In this document: one piece after another, positions 35,898 through 43,899 of the stretch
Numbering within the stretch: position 1 is the first letter of the stretch
Layout of the letters: each line of letters opens with the position of its first letter
Source: Firmicutes bacterium UBA7510
Lineage (GTDB): Bacteria > Bacillota > Clostridia > Tissierellales > Sedimentibacteraceae
Length of the DNA: 64,000 bases
Assembly: GCA_002479485.1 (NCBI GenBank)
Contig: DLNM01000020.1
Coordinates: forward strand, 8,941-72,940
Direction: 5' to 3'
Notes under the pieces: generated by a model
What the model was told of the DNA's origin: nothing
Seen by the model: the letters and a program-made list of their open reading frames with translations, nothing else
Databases searched by the model: none
Position numbers and translations under genes: made by a program

Positions 35898-36566
35898 TTA
35901 AATTTGATTTACCATTAAAAACATGCGATTGTATTGCTCATGTTCTGGATAATATATATCTATGTATTCACATTCTGTAAAATATTTACTAAGCAAAATT
36001 CTCCACTCATCGGTAGTTTGATTCCAAAGCATTAATCCATCATCAAGTAAATTGCCTTCAATAACCTTAATATTCCATTCCTCAATTTGCTTCTCTGTGA
36101 TGTATGGATTTAGTTTAACAAATACCTTACCACTAACTTTGAGTATTCTTTTAACTTGCTTCAAAAGTTCCACTGCATCACTTGGTGTTATATTATCAAT
36201 TGTATTTGATATTATAACACCATCAATAGAATTTGAATTTATTTCTTCAAGTTTGGAAACACTGCCATGTATAAATTCATAATTGCCAAATTCCATAAGC
36301 TTAGCTCTATTATTGCAAAGCTTAATTGCTTCATCAGACAAGTCAATACCTTTAAGCATTTTTACACCTCGAAGTGCACAAGAAAACAGCATACTTCCTG
36401 TGCCACAACCAAAATCAAGTATACTGTAAGAGCCATCACATAGCCAATCTATGCCCATGGATAACTGTTCATTTCCTAAATTTTTGCTTGTTGGAACAGA
36501 TATATTTGTTATACTTTTATATATCTCATTTTCAGCTTTTATAAACTTATCATAGCTGATATCCAT
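35898..36566 (-). CDS. Class I SAM-dependent methyltransferase
   Basis: 222 aa. Motif I is SILDFGCGTGSMLFSCALRG, followed by LKGIDLSDEAIKLC (acidic ribose-binding loop), SIDGVIISNTIDNI and a LKVSGKVFVKL post-motif strand. The substrate is unknown. AGGTATAAA precedes the ATG at 36566. Adjacent to Nudix and MFS genes, so possibly part of a small-molecule modification cassette. Confidence 0.88.
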   Translation of the reverse strand: MDISYDKFIKAENEIYKSITNISVPTSKNLGNEQLSMGIDWLCDGSYSILDFGCGTGSMLFSCALRGVKMLKGIDLSDEAIKLCNNRAKLMEFGNYEFIHGSVSKLEEINSNSIDGVIISNTIDNITPSDAVELLKQVKRILKVSGKVFVKLNPYITEKQIEEWNIKVIEGNLLDDGLMLWNQTTDEWRILLSKYFTECEYIDIYYPEHEQYNRMFLMVNQI

Positions 36567-36588
36567 CTTTTATACCTCCATTTTACAA

Positions 36589-37758
36589 TTAATTTTTTCT
36601 GATAACAATCAATCCGTATATTAAGCACATAATTCCAAGTGATAAATAACCTGTGAATATATTTTTATTTGCAAACACGCTAAAAATGAAACCTACTCCA
36701 ATAGATATAAATCTCTCTATAAATGAGATTAAGGATTCTACTGTTGCTCTTATTTCACTTTTAGTATTATGCTGTATACAACCACCTAATAACGGTTCTA
36801 AAACACCCTTCCACATACCCAGTATAGCCATTGGTATAAACATTACATAGCTTTTAAATAAAGCTATTAATATAAACCCTATGGCATATACAAAAGGTGA
36901 TAATTTAAATAATTTATCATATGACACTACTTTTTTTATTTTATCAACAAATAAATTGCCTGGTATTGAAAATATAGAATATCCTATTGAAACTATACCA
37001 AATAAGTATATTGGAACATTTATTTCTATTATAAGAAGCTGCCAAAACTCATCCATATATGTGAAACTGGCACTTAAAAAACAGCCTATCATACAATATT
37101 GAAATATAACCCTATTGTTTTTTAAAAAATCTTTGCCTAAAATTATATAATTTTTGATATTTTCATGCTCGTTATTATGTGACTTTAATACATATCTTGG
37201 TGGTTCCTTTAAAAAGAATACTAAAATAAATGCAATTAATTTACTACAAATAGATAAAATATAATTAAATTCAAATCCTAAATAGTAAGCAAAAACTCCA
37301 CCACTTAATGCTGCAATTGAAGCACCTATAGTATCAAAAACTTGTATTCTTCCAAAGATTCCTTCATATGTACATTCTTTTTTCTCTGCCAGCAACGAAT
37401 CGTAAACCATAGCCTGCATAGCTCCACTTGAGCTAGCACGTTTTATTCCTGCAAAAAACACTGCTAAAGCAAACATTAAAAAGCTATGAGCACAATAAAT
37501 CAAGCATATCTCAATAAAGGACATAAGACCTGCTATAAAAAGCAAGCTTTTTCTGCCGAATTTATCAGCACATACACCTGATGGTACTTCTAATATTAAA
37601 ATTGTTACAGCATAAATAATTTCAGTGGCTACTACCATTGTAACATTCATGCCTCTTTCCGCCCAAAATAGACGTTCAATAACATATGCTAATATCAATC
37701 CATCAAAAAAATTTATAGCATACATCAAATAGATATTTTTATAATATTTTAAATTCAT
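36589..37758 (-). CDS. MFS transporter
   Basis: 389 aa with about twelve hydrophobic helices. The loop 2-3 signature GVCADKFGRKSLLFI (motif A) is clear, and the start LMYAINFFDGLILAYVIERLFWAERGM resembles drug exporters of the major facilitator superfamily. The ATG at 37758 has GGAGG upstream. Substrate unknown. Confidence 0.9.
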   Translation of the reverse strand: MNLKYYKNIYLMYAINFFDGLILAYVIERLFWAERGMNVTMVVATEIIYAVTILILEVPSGVCADKFGRKSLLFIAGLMSFIEICLIYCAHSFLMFALAVFFAGIKRASSSGAMQAMVYDSLLAEKKECTYEGIFGRIQVFDTIGASIAALSGGVFAYYLGFEFNYILSICSKLIAFILVFFLKEPPRYVLKSHNNEHENIKNYIILGKDFLKNNRVIFQYCMIGCFLSASFTYMDEFWQLLIIEINVPIYLFGIVSIGYSIFSIPGNLFVDKIKKVVSYDKLFKLSPFVYAIGFILIALFKSYVMFIPMAILGMWKGVLEPLLGGCIQHNTKSEIRATVESLISFIERFISIGVGFIFSVFANKNIFTGYLSLGIMCLIYGLIVIRKN

Positions 37759-37812
37759 TTTATCCTCCAACAATTTAAATTTTTATAAGCTTTAAATAAA
37801 AATATTAAATCA

Positions 37813-37862
37813 AGGTGGAGGACGTGCTCGCCTATTGGTTAAGTTTTAACAAGGAGGTCTAA
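37813..37862. other. GC-richer intergenic patch of unknown origin
   Basis: Between the MFS and GNAT genes a patch with GGTGGAGGACGTGCTCGCC and a later AAGGAGG stands out from the AT-rich surroundings. No ORF, hairpin or known RNA motif was recognised. Confidence 0.3.
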
Positions 37863-37944
37863 TAATTTTCATACTTAAATTTTCCTTTCTTTATTGACAT
37901 TTTTGTTATCAAATACATGATTAATTCGATATATAAGAAAAATA

Positions 37945-38805
37945 TTACACAAATACTTGCTTGTAACATCTATATTTATCTTTTATCTTAAACCCAGCAT
38001 CTAAGGCAGAACGTAATTCGTTTACAGATGAATCCTCTATAAAATATAAAAGCTCTTTAGGTGAATCATATTTATCGTGTAGTTTCGAAATCATATGGCG
38101 TATTAAAATACTTTCAATATCCATATTTTTAAACTCACAATCAACGAATAAACCAAATACCTCTGCAACATCTTTTAAACATTTCACAAAAATACTTCCA
38201 TATATCTCTTCATTTTGTATATAAACGAAAATTTTAAAATACTCGATATCTTTTTTTAGATTTCTGCTATTATAATACATTTCTAAAGGTACCGCAAATT
38301 TATCATGAAATTCAGCATAATTGTCAAAGCTCTCTAAGGTTACTTCTCTTACTTTATCATGATAGAAATGTTTATGAGCCGTTTCATGTAAAATCATTTC
38401 AGTTACGATACTAGAATCAATGCATTCAAAATCATTATCCATAAAATATTTATTTGCAATTAAATTGTTCGCTGGAAACCCAATAAACAATGCATAGTCA
38501 TTTAAATGACTTCTAATATAATTAATCATCTCATCTGCAGCATATTTATAATTTTCTTTAATGACAAACAAGGTTGTTTGAACATATTTTTCATCATCAA
38601 TCCAATAATAAATACAAATTCCATTAAGGATATTTTCATAATATGAAGCAATAATGTTATAATTATTTCCTGCAATAGCTCGTTTGACTTGTGCCTTTAC
38701 CTCTTCTTTTGAATTCATTCTAGGAAAACTAGCACTACTCTCATCCATGCTTAATTGCCATGCTAAATCAAGAACTTCATCAATGTCTTTAATATTTTTT
38801 ATCAT
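37945..38805 (-). CDS. GNAT-like acetyltransferase
   Basis: 286 aa. An N-terminal half with DIDEVLDLAWQLSMDESSASFPRM and YYWIDDEKYVQTTLFVIKENYKYAADEMI, and a C-terminal half with EYFKIFVYIQNEEIYGSIFVKCL and VDCEFKNMDIESILIRHMI, suggest two degenerate GNAT domains. The acetyl-CoA loop is poorly conserved (no QxxGxG/A), so activity is uncertain. GGGAG precedes the ATG. Confidence 0.55.
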   Translation of the reverse strand: MIKNIKDIDEVLDLAWQLSMDESSASFPRMNSKEEVKAQVKRAIAGNNYNIIASYYENILNGICIYYWIDDEKYVQTTLFVIKENYKYAADEMINYIRSHLNDYALFIGFPANNLIANKYFMDNDFECIDSSIVTEMILHETAHKHFYHDKVREVTLESFDNYAEFHDKFAVPLEMYYNSRNLKKDIEYFKIFVYIQNEEIYGSIFVKCLKDVAEVFGLFVDCEFKNMDIESILIRHMISKLHDKYDSPKELLYFIEDSSVNELRSALDAGFKIKDKYRCYKQVFV

Positions 38806-38866
38806 ATTTACTCCCTCGTTTCTTGAAATACACTTAAACGTTTATTGATTACTACCTAAATTCAAC

Positions 38867-40459
38867 TTATATTTCATTCCATACTCCTTCTGTCAAGTAT
38901 GTCTTAGCAAGGTTATCTGCTCTATCTACTGTATTTTTATCATAACCCATTATTTCTAATAGTTTGATTGCATTTCTAGTCTTAGCATTTCCTAACTTAA
39001 TTTTGTAGTCAAATTTCATTTCGTTATTTTCTATGTACTCAGTAAAATGATATGAAATCAGTTTATTTTTTAGTATATGACAAAGTTCAATATCATGTGT
39101 AGCAGCTAAACAAATAAGATTTTTAGTCGCTAAGCTATTTAATATCTCGCTTGATGCAGCTATTCTTTCTACAGTATTAGTTCCCCTTAAAACTTCATCA
39201 ACAGCACACATAATTCTTTCGCCATTTTCAGCACTATTTATTATACGCTTTAGTGATTTAATTTCAGCTATATAGTAGCTATCACCTTCAAATAAATCGT
39301 CCCTTAATGCCATTGAAGTGTAAAATTTAAATGAAGTTGCTTTGTATTCACTTCCAAGACAAGTACATATACTTTGACTTAGTATCGCATTAATAAAAAT
39401 TGTTTTTAAAAATGTTGATTTTCCTGTAGCATTTGACCCTGTAATTAATATACTTTTCTCAGTGTCTAAGCTATTTGGTACACAATTATTAATTAATGGA
39501 TGGACTATGTCTTTAACACATAATTTTGCCTTACTGTTAATATCAAAATCAATATTTGGTATGCAATATTCATTATATTGCCTAAAGGAAGCCACATCAA
39601 TGGCAGCATTTAATTTACCAATAGCTTCAAAAATGACAACTAAATCTTCATTATACTTTCTTATTTTATTTTTTATCAATTCATAAAATATTAAATCTAT
39701 AAAAGTAAAACTACAAATTATTTGATAAATATCATCTGCATCACTATTAAACAAATATTTAACTTTTAATATTGATTTCACATTATTAAATGATGAATAC
39801 ATACTTAATAAGTATTTATCAATATGTTCAAGGTTCATATTTTTAATTTTTTTAGCACAGTTAATTGTATTCACAGCATAATTTACAGTAAATAATTCTG
39901 CAGCAATTTTTTTCTTCAATTTAAAATAGTATGTTGTATTAAAAATAAGTATCGGAAACATTAGCATAAATAATTTTGCATTAAAAAAAGATAAGACCAA
40001 ACCTAATATAAATAAAAATAAGAAAAATAGGTATTTAGTAAGATGTGCTATACTCTCATTTTTGTTAATAAACAATTTACCAAAGTTAACAAATCTACAT
40101 CTGCCAAGGTTAGCAAGGTGCTTCTGCAAATCATTTCTGATCTTAACATCTTCATTTAAATAATTAATTAAATTACTTCTTTCTTCAAATTCATTTTGAG
40201 TGCTTGTACAATTTCTAAGTTGATAATACAAATACTGCTCTCCGGCAGTAGAAACACCTCGATTAATTTTTTTAAATATTTCATCCATATTTAAGTCATT
40301 CCAAGTAATATCATCAATTAAAAATTTTTCGCTACTATCCTTTTTATAATTATAATAATTTTTTATTAGATCTATATCTCCAGCAAAATAAGTAACCTCT
40401 GGCTTACTTCCATAGCTATCAATTATATACTTCTGTAACTTGTGTTTTGAAAAAAACAA
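38867..40459 (-). CDS. Membrane-associated MutS-like ATPase (paralogue 2)
   Basis: 530 aa. It shares its design with the protein at 8353-10128: an N-terminal helical region, a hydrophobic pair near residues 130-165 (LTKYLFFLFLFILGLVLSFF), a helical clamp and a MutS-type ATPase with TGSNATGKSTFLKTI (P-loop), CAVDEVLRGTNT (Walker B) and ATHD. MutS mismatch and connector domains are missing. The start is TTG at 40459 with AAGGTG upstream. Function uncharacterised. Confidence 0.8.
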   Translation of the reverse strand: MFFSKHKLQKYIIDSYGSKPEVTYFAGDIDLIKNYYNYKKDSSEKFLIDDITWNDLNMDEIFKKINRGVSTAGEQYLYYQLRNCTSTQNEFEERSNLINYLNEDVKIRNDLQKHLANLGRCRFVNFGKLFINKNESIAHLTKYLFFLFLFILGLVLSFFNAKLFMLMFPILIFNTTYYFKLKKKIAAELFTVNYAVNTINCAKKIKNMNLEHIDKYLLSMYSSFNNVKSILKVKYLFNSDADDIYQIICSFTFIDLIFYELIKNKIRKYNEDLVVIFEAIGKLNAAIDVASFRQYNEYCIPNIDFDINSKAKLCVKDIVHPLINNCVPNSLDTEKSILITGSNATGKSTFLKTIFINAILSQSICTCLGSEYKATSFKFYTSMALRDDLFEGDSYYIAEIKSLKRIINSAENGERIMCAVDEVLRGTNTVERIAASSEILNSLATKNLICLAATHDIELCHILKNKLISYHFTEYIENNEMKFDYKIKLGNAKTRNAIKLLEIMGYDKNTVDRADNLAKTYLTEGVWNEI

Positions 40460-40484
40460 TTATCAGCACCTTCTTTGTTTAATA

Positions 40485-41216
40485 CTATTTTCTATTAATA
40501 ATCTTATTTAATTTTTCACATCTTTTATCAATTTCAGATTTATCTATATCACTTAACTTGTCTTTTCTCCTAGCTAAGGTTAATTCTATGGATTTCAGCT
40601 CTCTCCATGCCTTTATCTTTTGATGATTACCAGATATTATAATTTCAGGTACTCTATGCCCCATAAATTCCTCCGGTCTTGTATACTGCGGATATTCTAG
40701 TAAATTACTGCTATGAGATTCTTCTACTATTGATTCCTCAGAGCCAAGTACACCAGGAATCAATCTTCCTATAGCATCTGCCATAATAAGTGCTGGCAGT
40801 TCACCGCTTGTAAGCACATAGTCTCCTATAGATACCTCTTCATCTACGAACATATCGATTATACGCTGATCAATACCTTCGTAATGACCAACTATAAATA
40901 TAATGTGCTCATATGTTGCATATTCTGCTGCTTTTTGCTGAGTAAATAAATTTCCTTTTGGTGAAAGATAAATTACATAGCTATTATCTCTTTTAATATG
41001 AGTAAGAGCATTATAAAGTGGCTCAGGCTTTAGTAGCATTCCTGGACCACCACCATATGGATAATCGTCCACCTTTTTATGTTTATCTTCAGAAAACCCT
41101 CTTAAGTTAACATAATTAATATTAAGTAAATTATTTTCTACTCCTCTTCCTATAATGCCGTTTTTAGTATATGTTTCTATAATCTCTGGAAAAAGTGTAA
41201 TTATATCTATTCTCAT
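40485..41216 (-). CDS. trmD: tRNA (guanine-N1)-methyltransferase TrmD
   Basis: TrmD methylates G37 of tRNAs to prevent frameshifting. 243 aa: MRIDIITLFPEIIETYTKNGIIGR, the SPKGNLFTQQKA strand, the trefoil-knot SAM site FIVGHYEGIDQR and EVSIGDYVLTSGELPALIMAD, and a C-terminal tRNA-binding domain with PQYTRPEEF. The ATG at 41216 has GGAGG upstream; the longer frame runs through repeat copy C. Confidence 0.96.
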   Translation of the reverse strand: MRIDIITLFPEIIETYTKNGIIGRGVENNLLNINYVNLRGFSEDKHKKVDDYPYGGGPGMLLKPEPLYNALTHIKRDNSYVIYLSPKGNLFTQQKAAEYATYEHIIFIVGHYEGIDQRIIDMFVDEEVSIGDYVLTSGELPALIMADAIGRLIPGVLGSEESIVEESHSSNLLEYPQYTRPEEFMGHRVPEIIISGNHQKIKAWRELKSIELTLARRKDKLSDIDKSEIDKRCEKLNKIINRK

Positions 41217-41221
41217 TCTAT

Positions 41222-41308
41222 CCTCCATTATGCCACGTAGTGGCATTATAAATATAATGAAAAATCGTTTTTTTGATTTTTCCATAGAAGTGAAGTGTTT
41301 TTTTCACT
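41222..41308 (-). repeat. Intergenic palindromic repeat, copy C (before trmD)
   Basis: Same three hairpins as copy B: AGTGAA...TTCACT, GAAAAATC...GATTTTTC, and ATGCCAC-gta-GTGGCAT, ending in the trmD ribosome binding site. It fills the rimM-trmD gap. Confidence 0.85.
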
Positions 41309-41804
41309 CTAACAGTCCTTCTATTATATTAATTATAACTTTTTTATCTTTTATATTTACTTCCTTTACTACATCCTTTATAGCAGGAATATAGTAGGTA
41401 TTTGCTTTACTTTTAACTTCATACACATCATTAGCACCAGTTTGGAATACCTCTTTAATTTTGCCTATATATTCGCCCTCTGTTGAGTAAACCTCAAGTC
41501 CTTCAAGCTCAAATATATAGTAAGTATCCTGGGGAAGCTCTTTAAGCTGATTTTCTTCAATTGAAACAAAGGATTCTTTTAACTTTATAGCATCATCCAT
41601 ATTTGATATACCTTCAAGCTCTAAATATACCATTCCTTTTCTGTACCATACATCTTTTACTTTTCTTTTCTTATTATCTATTTCAGTATACACATAGTCT
41701 AATTCATCAAATCTTTCTAGTTCATCAGTAAGCGCCAAAACTTTCATACAGCCCTTTACGCCATGTGTATTAACTATTTTTCCAACTTTTATATAATCCT
41801 TCAT
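41304..41804 (-). CDS. rimM: 16S rRNA processing protein RimM
   Basis: RimM assists 30S head maturation with S19. 166 aa: KDYIKVGKIVNTHGVKGCMKVLALTD opens the RimM domain, and YIFELEGLEVYSTEGEYIGKIKEVFQTGANDVYEV is the PRC-barrel. It precedes trmD as usual. Its usual upstream genes (rpsP and a KH protein) are not present because the prophage begins here. Confidence 0.94.
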   Translation of the reverse strand: MKDYIKVGKIVNTHGVKGCMKVLALTDELERFDELDYVYTEIDNKKRKVKDVWYRKGMVYLELEGISNMDDAIKLKESFVSIEENQLKELPQDTYYIFELEGLEVYSTEGEYIGKIKEVFQTGANDVYEVKSKANTYYIPAIKDVVKEVNIKDKKVIINIIEGLLE

Positions 41805-41915
41805 ATTTACCTCTTAATGTAATTTCATATTTAAAGATTTCAATAATTTTATACTTCTTTATTTACACATAAAATTAGCATAGCAAATTTTACTAATTCT
41901 ATTCATAAAAATAAA

Positions 41916-41939
41916 TGAGAGTCAATCTAATAACTCTCA
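41916..41939 (-). terminator. Hairpin at chromosome/prophage junction
   Basis: TGAGAGT (41916-41922) and ACTCTCA (41933-41939), 7-bp stem, T-rich on both sides. Confidence 0.5.
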
Positions 41940-41972
41940 CATATTTTAACATTTTTTCACATTAAATTCAAT

Positions 41973-42010
41973 AAAAAAAGACTTGATACCAAAGCATCAA
42001 ATCTTTTTTT
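41973..42010. terminator. Bidirectional terminator at prophage left end
   Basis: A7-GACTTGAT and ATCAAaTCTTTTTTT arms with T7 following on either strand. It would insulate rimM from the prophage. The gap 41805-42236 otherwise shows no gene. Confidence 0.75.
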
Positions 42011-42151
42011 ATAGTTATTGTATTATTTCAACTATATATCATAACAAATTACTTCCTATTATTATATATGATTTTATTGTATTCTAGTTACTTTTATTTT
42101 ACTGCTTATTTTATCTATTTAATTCTTTTATCTTCTATTTATTTTTATTGC

Positions 42152-42193
42152 GTTAGCATTTTGTTATCACTGGTTATTTTTCGATATGCTAAC
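42152..42193. repeat. Inverted repeat near the prophage boundary
   Basis: GTTAGCAT (42152-42159) and ATGCTAAC (42186-42193) are perfect inverted 8-mers separated by 26 bp. Location suggests a possible recombination arm or attachment region; not provable without the right end. Confidence 0.3.
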
Positions 42194-42199
42194 AACGAA

Positions 42200-42227
42200 T
42201 CAAAAATGCCCCGATTTACTTGGGGCA
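42200..42227 (-). terminator. Terminator of the leftmost phage gene
   Basis: GCCCC (42208-42212) and GGGGC (42222-42226) stem followed by ATTTTTG on the minus strand, directly after the 42237-42416 gene. Confidence 0.65.
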
Positions 42228-42236
42228 AAATTATTT

Positions 42237-42416
42237 TTATTGCTTGTTCTTACTTTTCATTCCTTGAACGTAACCATATATAAAAGCATTATAAACTATA
42301 TTGCTATGCCCATTGCTGTTGTTTATAATTTCTTTTATATTTTCTATGCTTGCGTCATATTTTGGTTCTATTGTTTTTCTTGCATCGCTTATAACTTCCA
42401 TTACACTTTTTATCAT
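42237..42416 (-). CDS. Small phage protein of unknown function
   Basis: 59 aa ending NAFIYGYVQGMKSKNKQ, a tail seen in many small Firmicutes phage proteins of unknown function. GGAGGG lies 5 nt before the ATG at 42416. Soluble and probably helical; function not assigned. Confidence 0.6.
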   Translation of the reverse strand: MIKSVMEVISDARKTIEPKYDASIENIKEIINNSNGHSNIVYNAFIYGYVQGMKSKNKQ

Positions 42417-42453
42417 AGTGCCCTCCAAGTTTTTTCTATTATATATAGCTTGT

Positions 42454-42609
42454 CTACTCTCGAATAATCTTTTTTCTTAGCTTGTTACATTTATTGCAAC
42501 GCCAAGTTAATTTGTAGAATATTACACTAAATATTTTAAATTCTTTTATGCTAATGTGTTCGCAATTGCTTGTTTCATAATGTTTGTTAAAGCATTCAAC
42601 TGTTTTCAT
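42454..42609 (-). CDS. Small cysteine-containing phage protein
   Basis: 51 aa: an N-terminal cysteine pair (VECFNKHYETSNCEH) and a C-terminal WRCNKCNKL knuckle suggest zinc binding. The start ATG at 42609 has a poor ribosome binding site (AAGGAG is about 20 nt away), so this call is tentative. Confidence 0.4.
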   Translation of the reverse strand: MKTVECFNKHYETSNCEHISIKEFKIFSVIFYKLTWRCNKCNKLRKKIIRE

Positions 42610-42643
42610 TGATTTTTAGCTATTTACGCTCCTTTTTAGTTTC

Positions 42644-42832
42644 TTAACAATCAAATAAATCATGTATGTCTATCTCTAGTATTTCAGCCAATTTGCACAT
42701 TGTTTTAAGCGTTGGATTTGCACGCCCTTTCTCGATGTCTTGTATAAAACTTTTAGCTATCCCAGACTTAACAGAAAGCTTTCTCATAGACATTCCTTTT
42801 TCTGCTCTAAATTTTGTAAGATATATTTTCAT
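42644..42832 (-). CDS. XRE-family HTH transcriptional regulator
   Basis: 62 aa, essentially one Cro/C1-type helix-turn-helix: LTKFRAEKGMSMRKLSVKSGIAKSFIQDIEKGRANPTLKTMCKLAEIL. ATG at 42832 with GAAAGGG upstream. It lacks a dimerisation or cleavage domain. It probably acts as a phage regulator; its long upstream region (42857-43070) contains Spo0A-box-like sites. Confidence 0.88.
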   Translation of the reverse strand: MKIYLTKFRAEKGMSMRKLSVKSGIAKSFIQDIEKGRANPTLKTMCKLAEILEIDIHDLFDC

Positions 42833-42961
42833 ATTATAAAAACCCTTTCGTGTCATTTTTATATATAGTATTTGAAAATATAAATTTTTTATTACATTAG
42901 AAAACGTTCCCTATATAATAAAATCATAGCACATAGGGTGTACCGATATGCAGGGACATCG

Positions 42962-42978
42962 TTCGACTTTTTTCGACA
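42962..42978 (-). promoter_or_regulatory. Paired Spo0A-box-like sites
   Basis: On the minus strand TGTCGAA (42978-42972) is followed by AGTCGAA (42968-42962), starts exactly 10 bp apart. The 0A box consensus is TGNCGAA; tandem boxes with 10-bp spacing are known at abrB. They lie in the regulatory gap upstream of the XRE gene. Chance occurrence cannot be excluded. Confidence 0.4.
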
Positions 42979-43070
42979 AGGCATTGTTTGTATAATATGG
43001 CGAACATTGCTTATCTTGACAGATGTGAACTTATGTCATGTAATGTAAATAAGCAAATAATATATATAAT

Positions 43071-43107
43071 GAAAGCCAGTTCCCTTCAACACAAAAAACT
43101 GGCTTTC
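43071..43107 (-). terminator. Hairpin after the antirepressor gene
   Basis: GAAAGCCAGTT and AACTGGCTTTC form an 11-bp stem; the U-tract is weak on both strands. Confidence 0.6.
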
Positions 43108-43125
43108 CCCCATTTTTGGAAGTGT

Positions 43126-43836
43126 TTATCCTGCTAACTGCTTTGTGTTTGTTTGTTCTACAAATTCCTTAATCTGATTATATCCCCAACCACAGTTTAT
43201 AAGGCTACTAACAAGCATTTCCATGCTTTCGACTTCTTTTAACTGTTCTGCTGTGAGGTAATCCCTTATACTCTCTTTGCCTTTTACTCCGTATTGTTCT
43301 TGCAATTCTTTCATGGTTTTTTCAAATAAGACTTTATATATCAATTTAGTATAATTAGGATACATAAACTTTTTATTCGGACTATCAGCAACCTTCATCT
43401 TTATAGTATCTGTTAAAATGTGTCTCACTAGTACACCTTTTGCTCGTTCTATTTCCCATTGTTTTTGTAGTTCTCGTTTTTGTTGAACTATTTTAACAAG
43501 CATCTGTTCACATGCAATGAAATACTGTCTTGCTTGCTCGCCTTTCTTATTCTTAACTGTCATAGCAAGTTTTTTAGCAAATGTAGCTGTAAGTTTAAAA
43601 TCTTTTGACGGTCTGCCACCTTCTGGGTTTTCGTCTTTAAGTACTAAAACTATGTAATCAATATTTTTTTCTGCAAATTCATTATCAAGTATATTTGCTT
43701 TATACCATTTAGAATAATTTGACTTATCTAATTCTAAAAAGTTATATAAATTTTTAGCAGTAGTATATCCTTCATTATCTATATTTAATTCTATTTCTAT
43801 AGGTGTATTATTTGTTGTTTGTACTATTTCGTTCAT
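43126..43836 (-). CDS. Phage antirepressor, AntA/AntB type
   Basis: 236 aa. The N-terminal part (GYTTAKNLYNFLELDKSNYSKWYKANILDNEFAEKNIDYI ... GGRPSKDFKLTATFAKKLAMTVKNKKGEQARQYF) is the AntA/AntB antirepressor domain, which inactivates a phage repressor. A helical C-terminal region of about 120 residues follows. It lies at the distal end of the late module, separated by a terminator from the ejection genes. Confidence 0.88.
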   Translation of the reverse strand: MNEIVQTTNNTPIEIELNIDNEGYTTAKNLYNFLELDKSNYSKWYKANILDNEFAEKNIDYIVLVLKDENPEGGRPSKDFKLTATFAKKLAMTVKNKKGEQARQYFIACEQMLVKIVQQKRELQKQWEIERAKGVLVRHILTDTIKMKVADSPNKKFMYPNYTKLIYKVLFEKTMKELQEQYGVKGKESIRDYLTAEQLKEVESMEMLVSSLINCGWGYNQIKEFVEQTNTKQLAG

Positions 43837-43872
43837 AAAATCAATCCTTTCTATTGTTTTATTTTTTGTATT

Positions 43873-43899
43873 AAAAAAGACGAATTTCTCCGTCTTTAT
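43873..43899 (-). terminator. Terminator of the late operon
   Basis: AAAGACG (43876-43882) and CGTCTTT (43891-43897) stem followed by T6 on the minus strand, touching the stop codon of the 1444-aa gene. Confidence 0.85.

Noticed and set aside
43005..43030. Possible second LexA box (GGCGAACATTGCTTATC)
   Set aside because: Only the left half-site matches; the GTTC half is missing.
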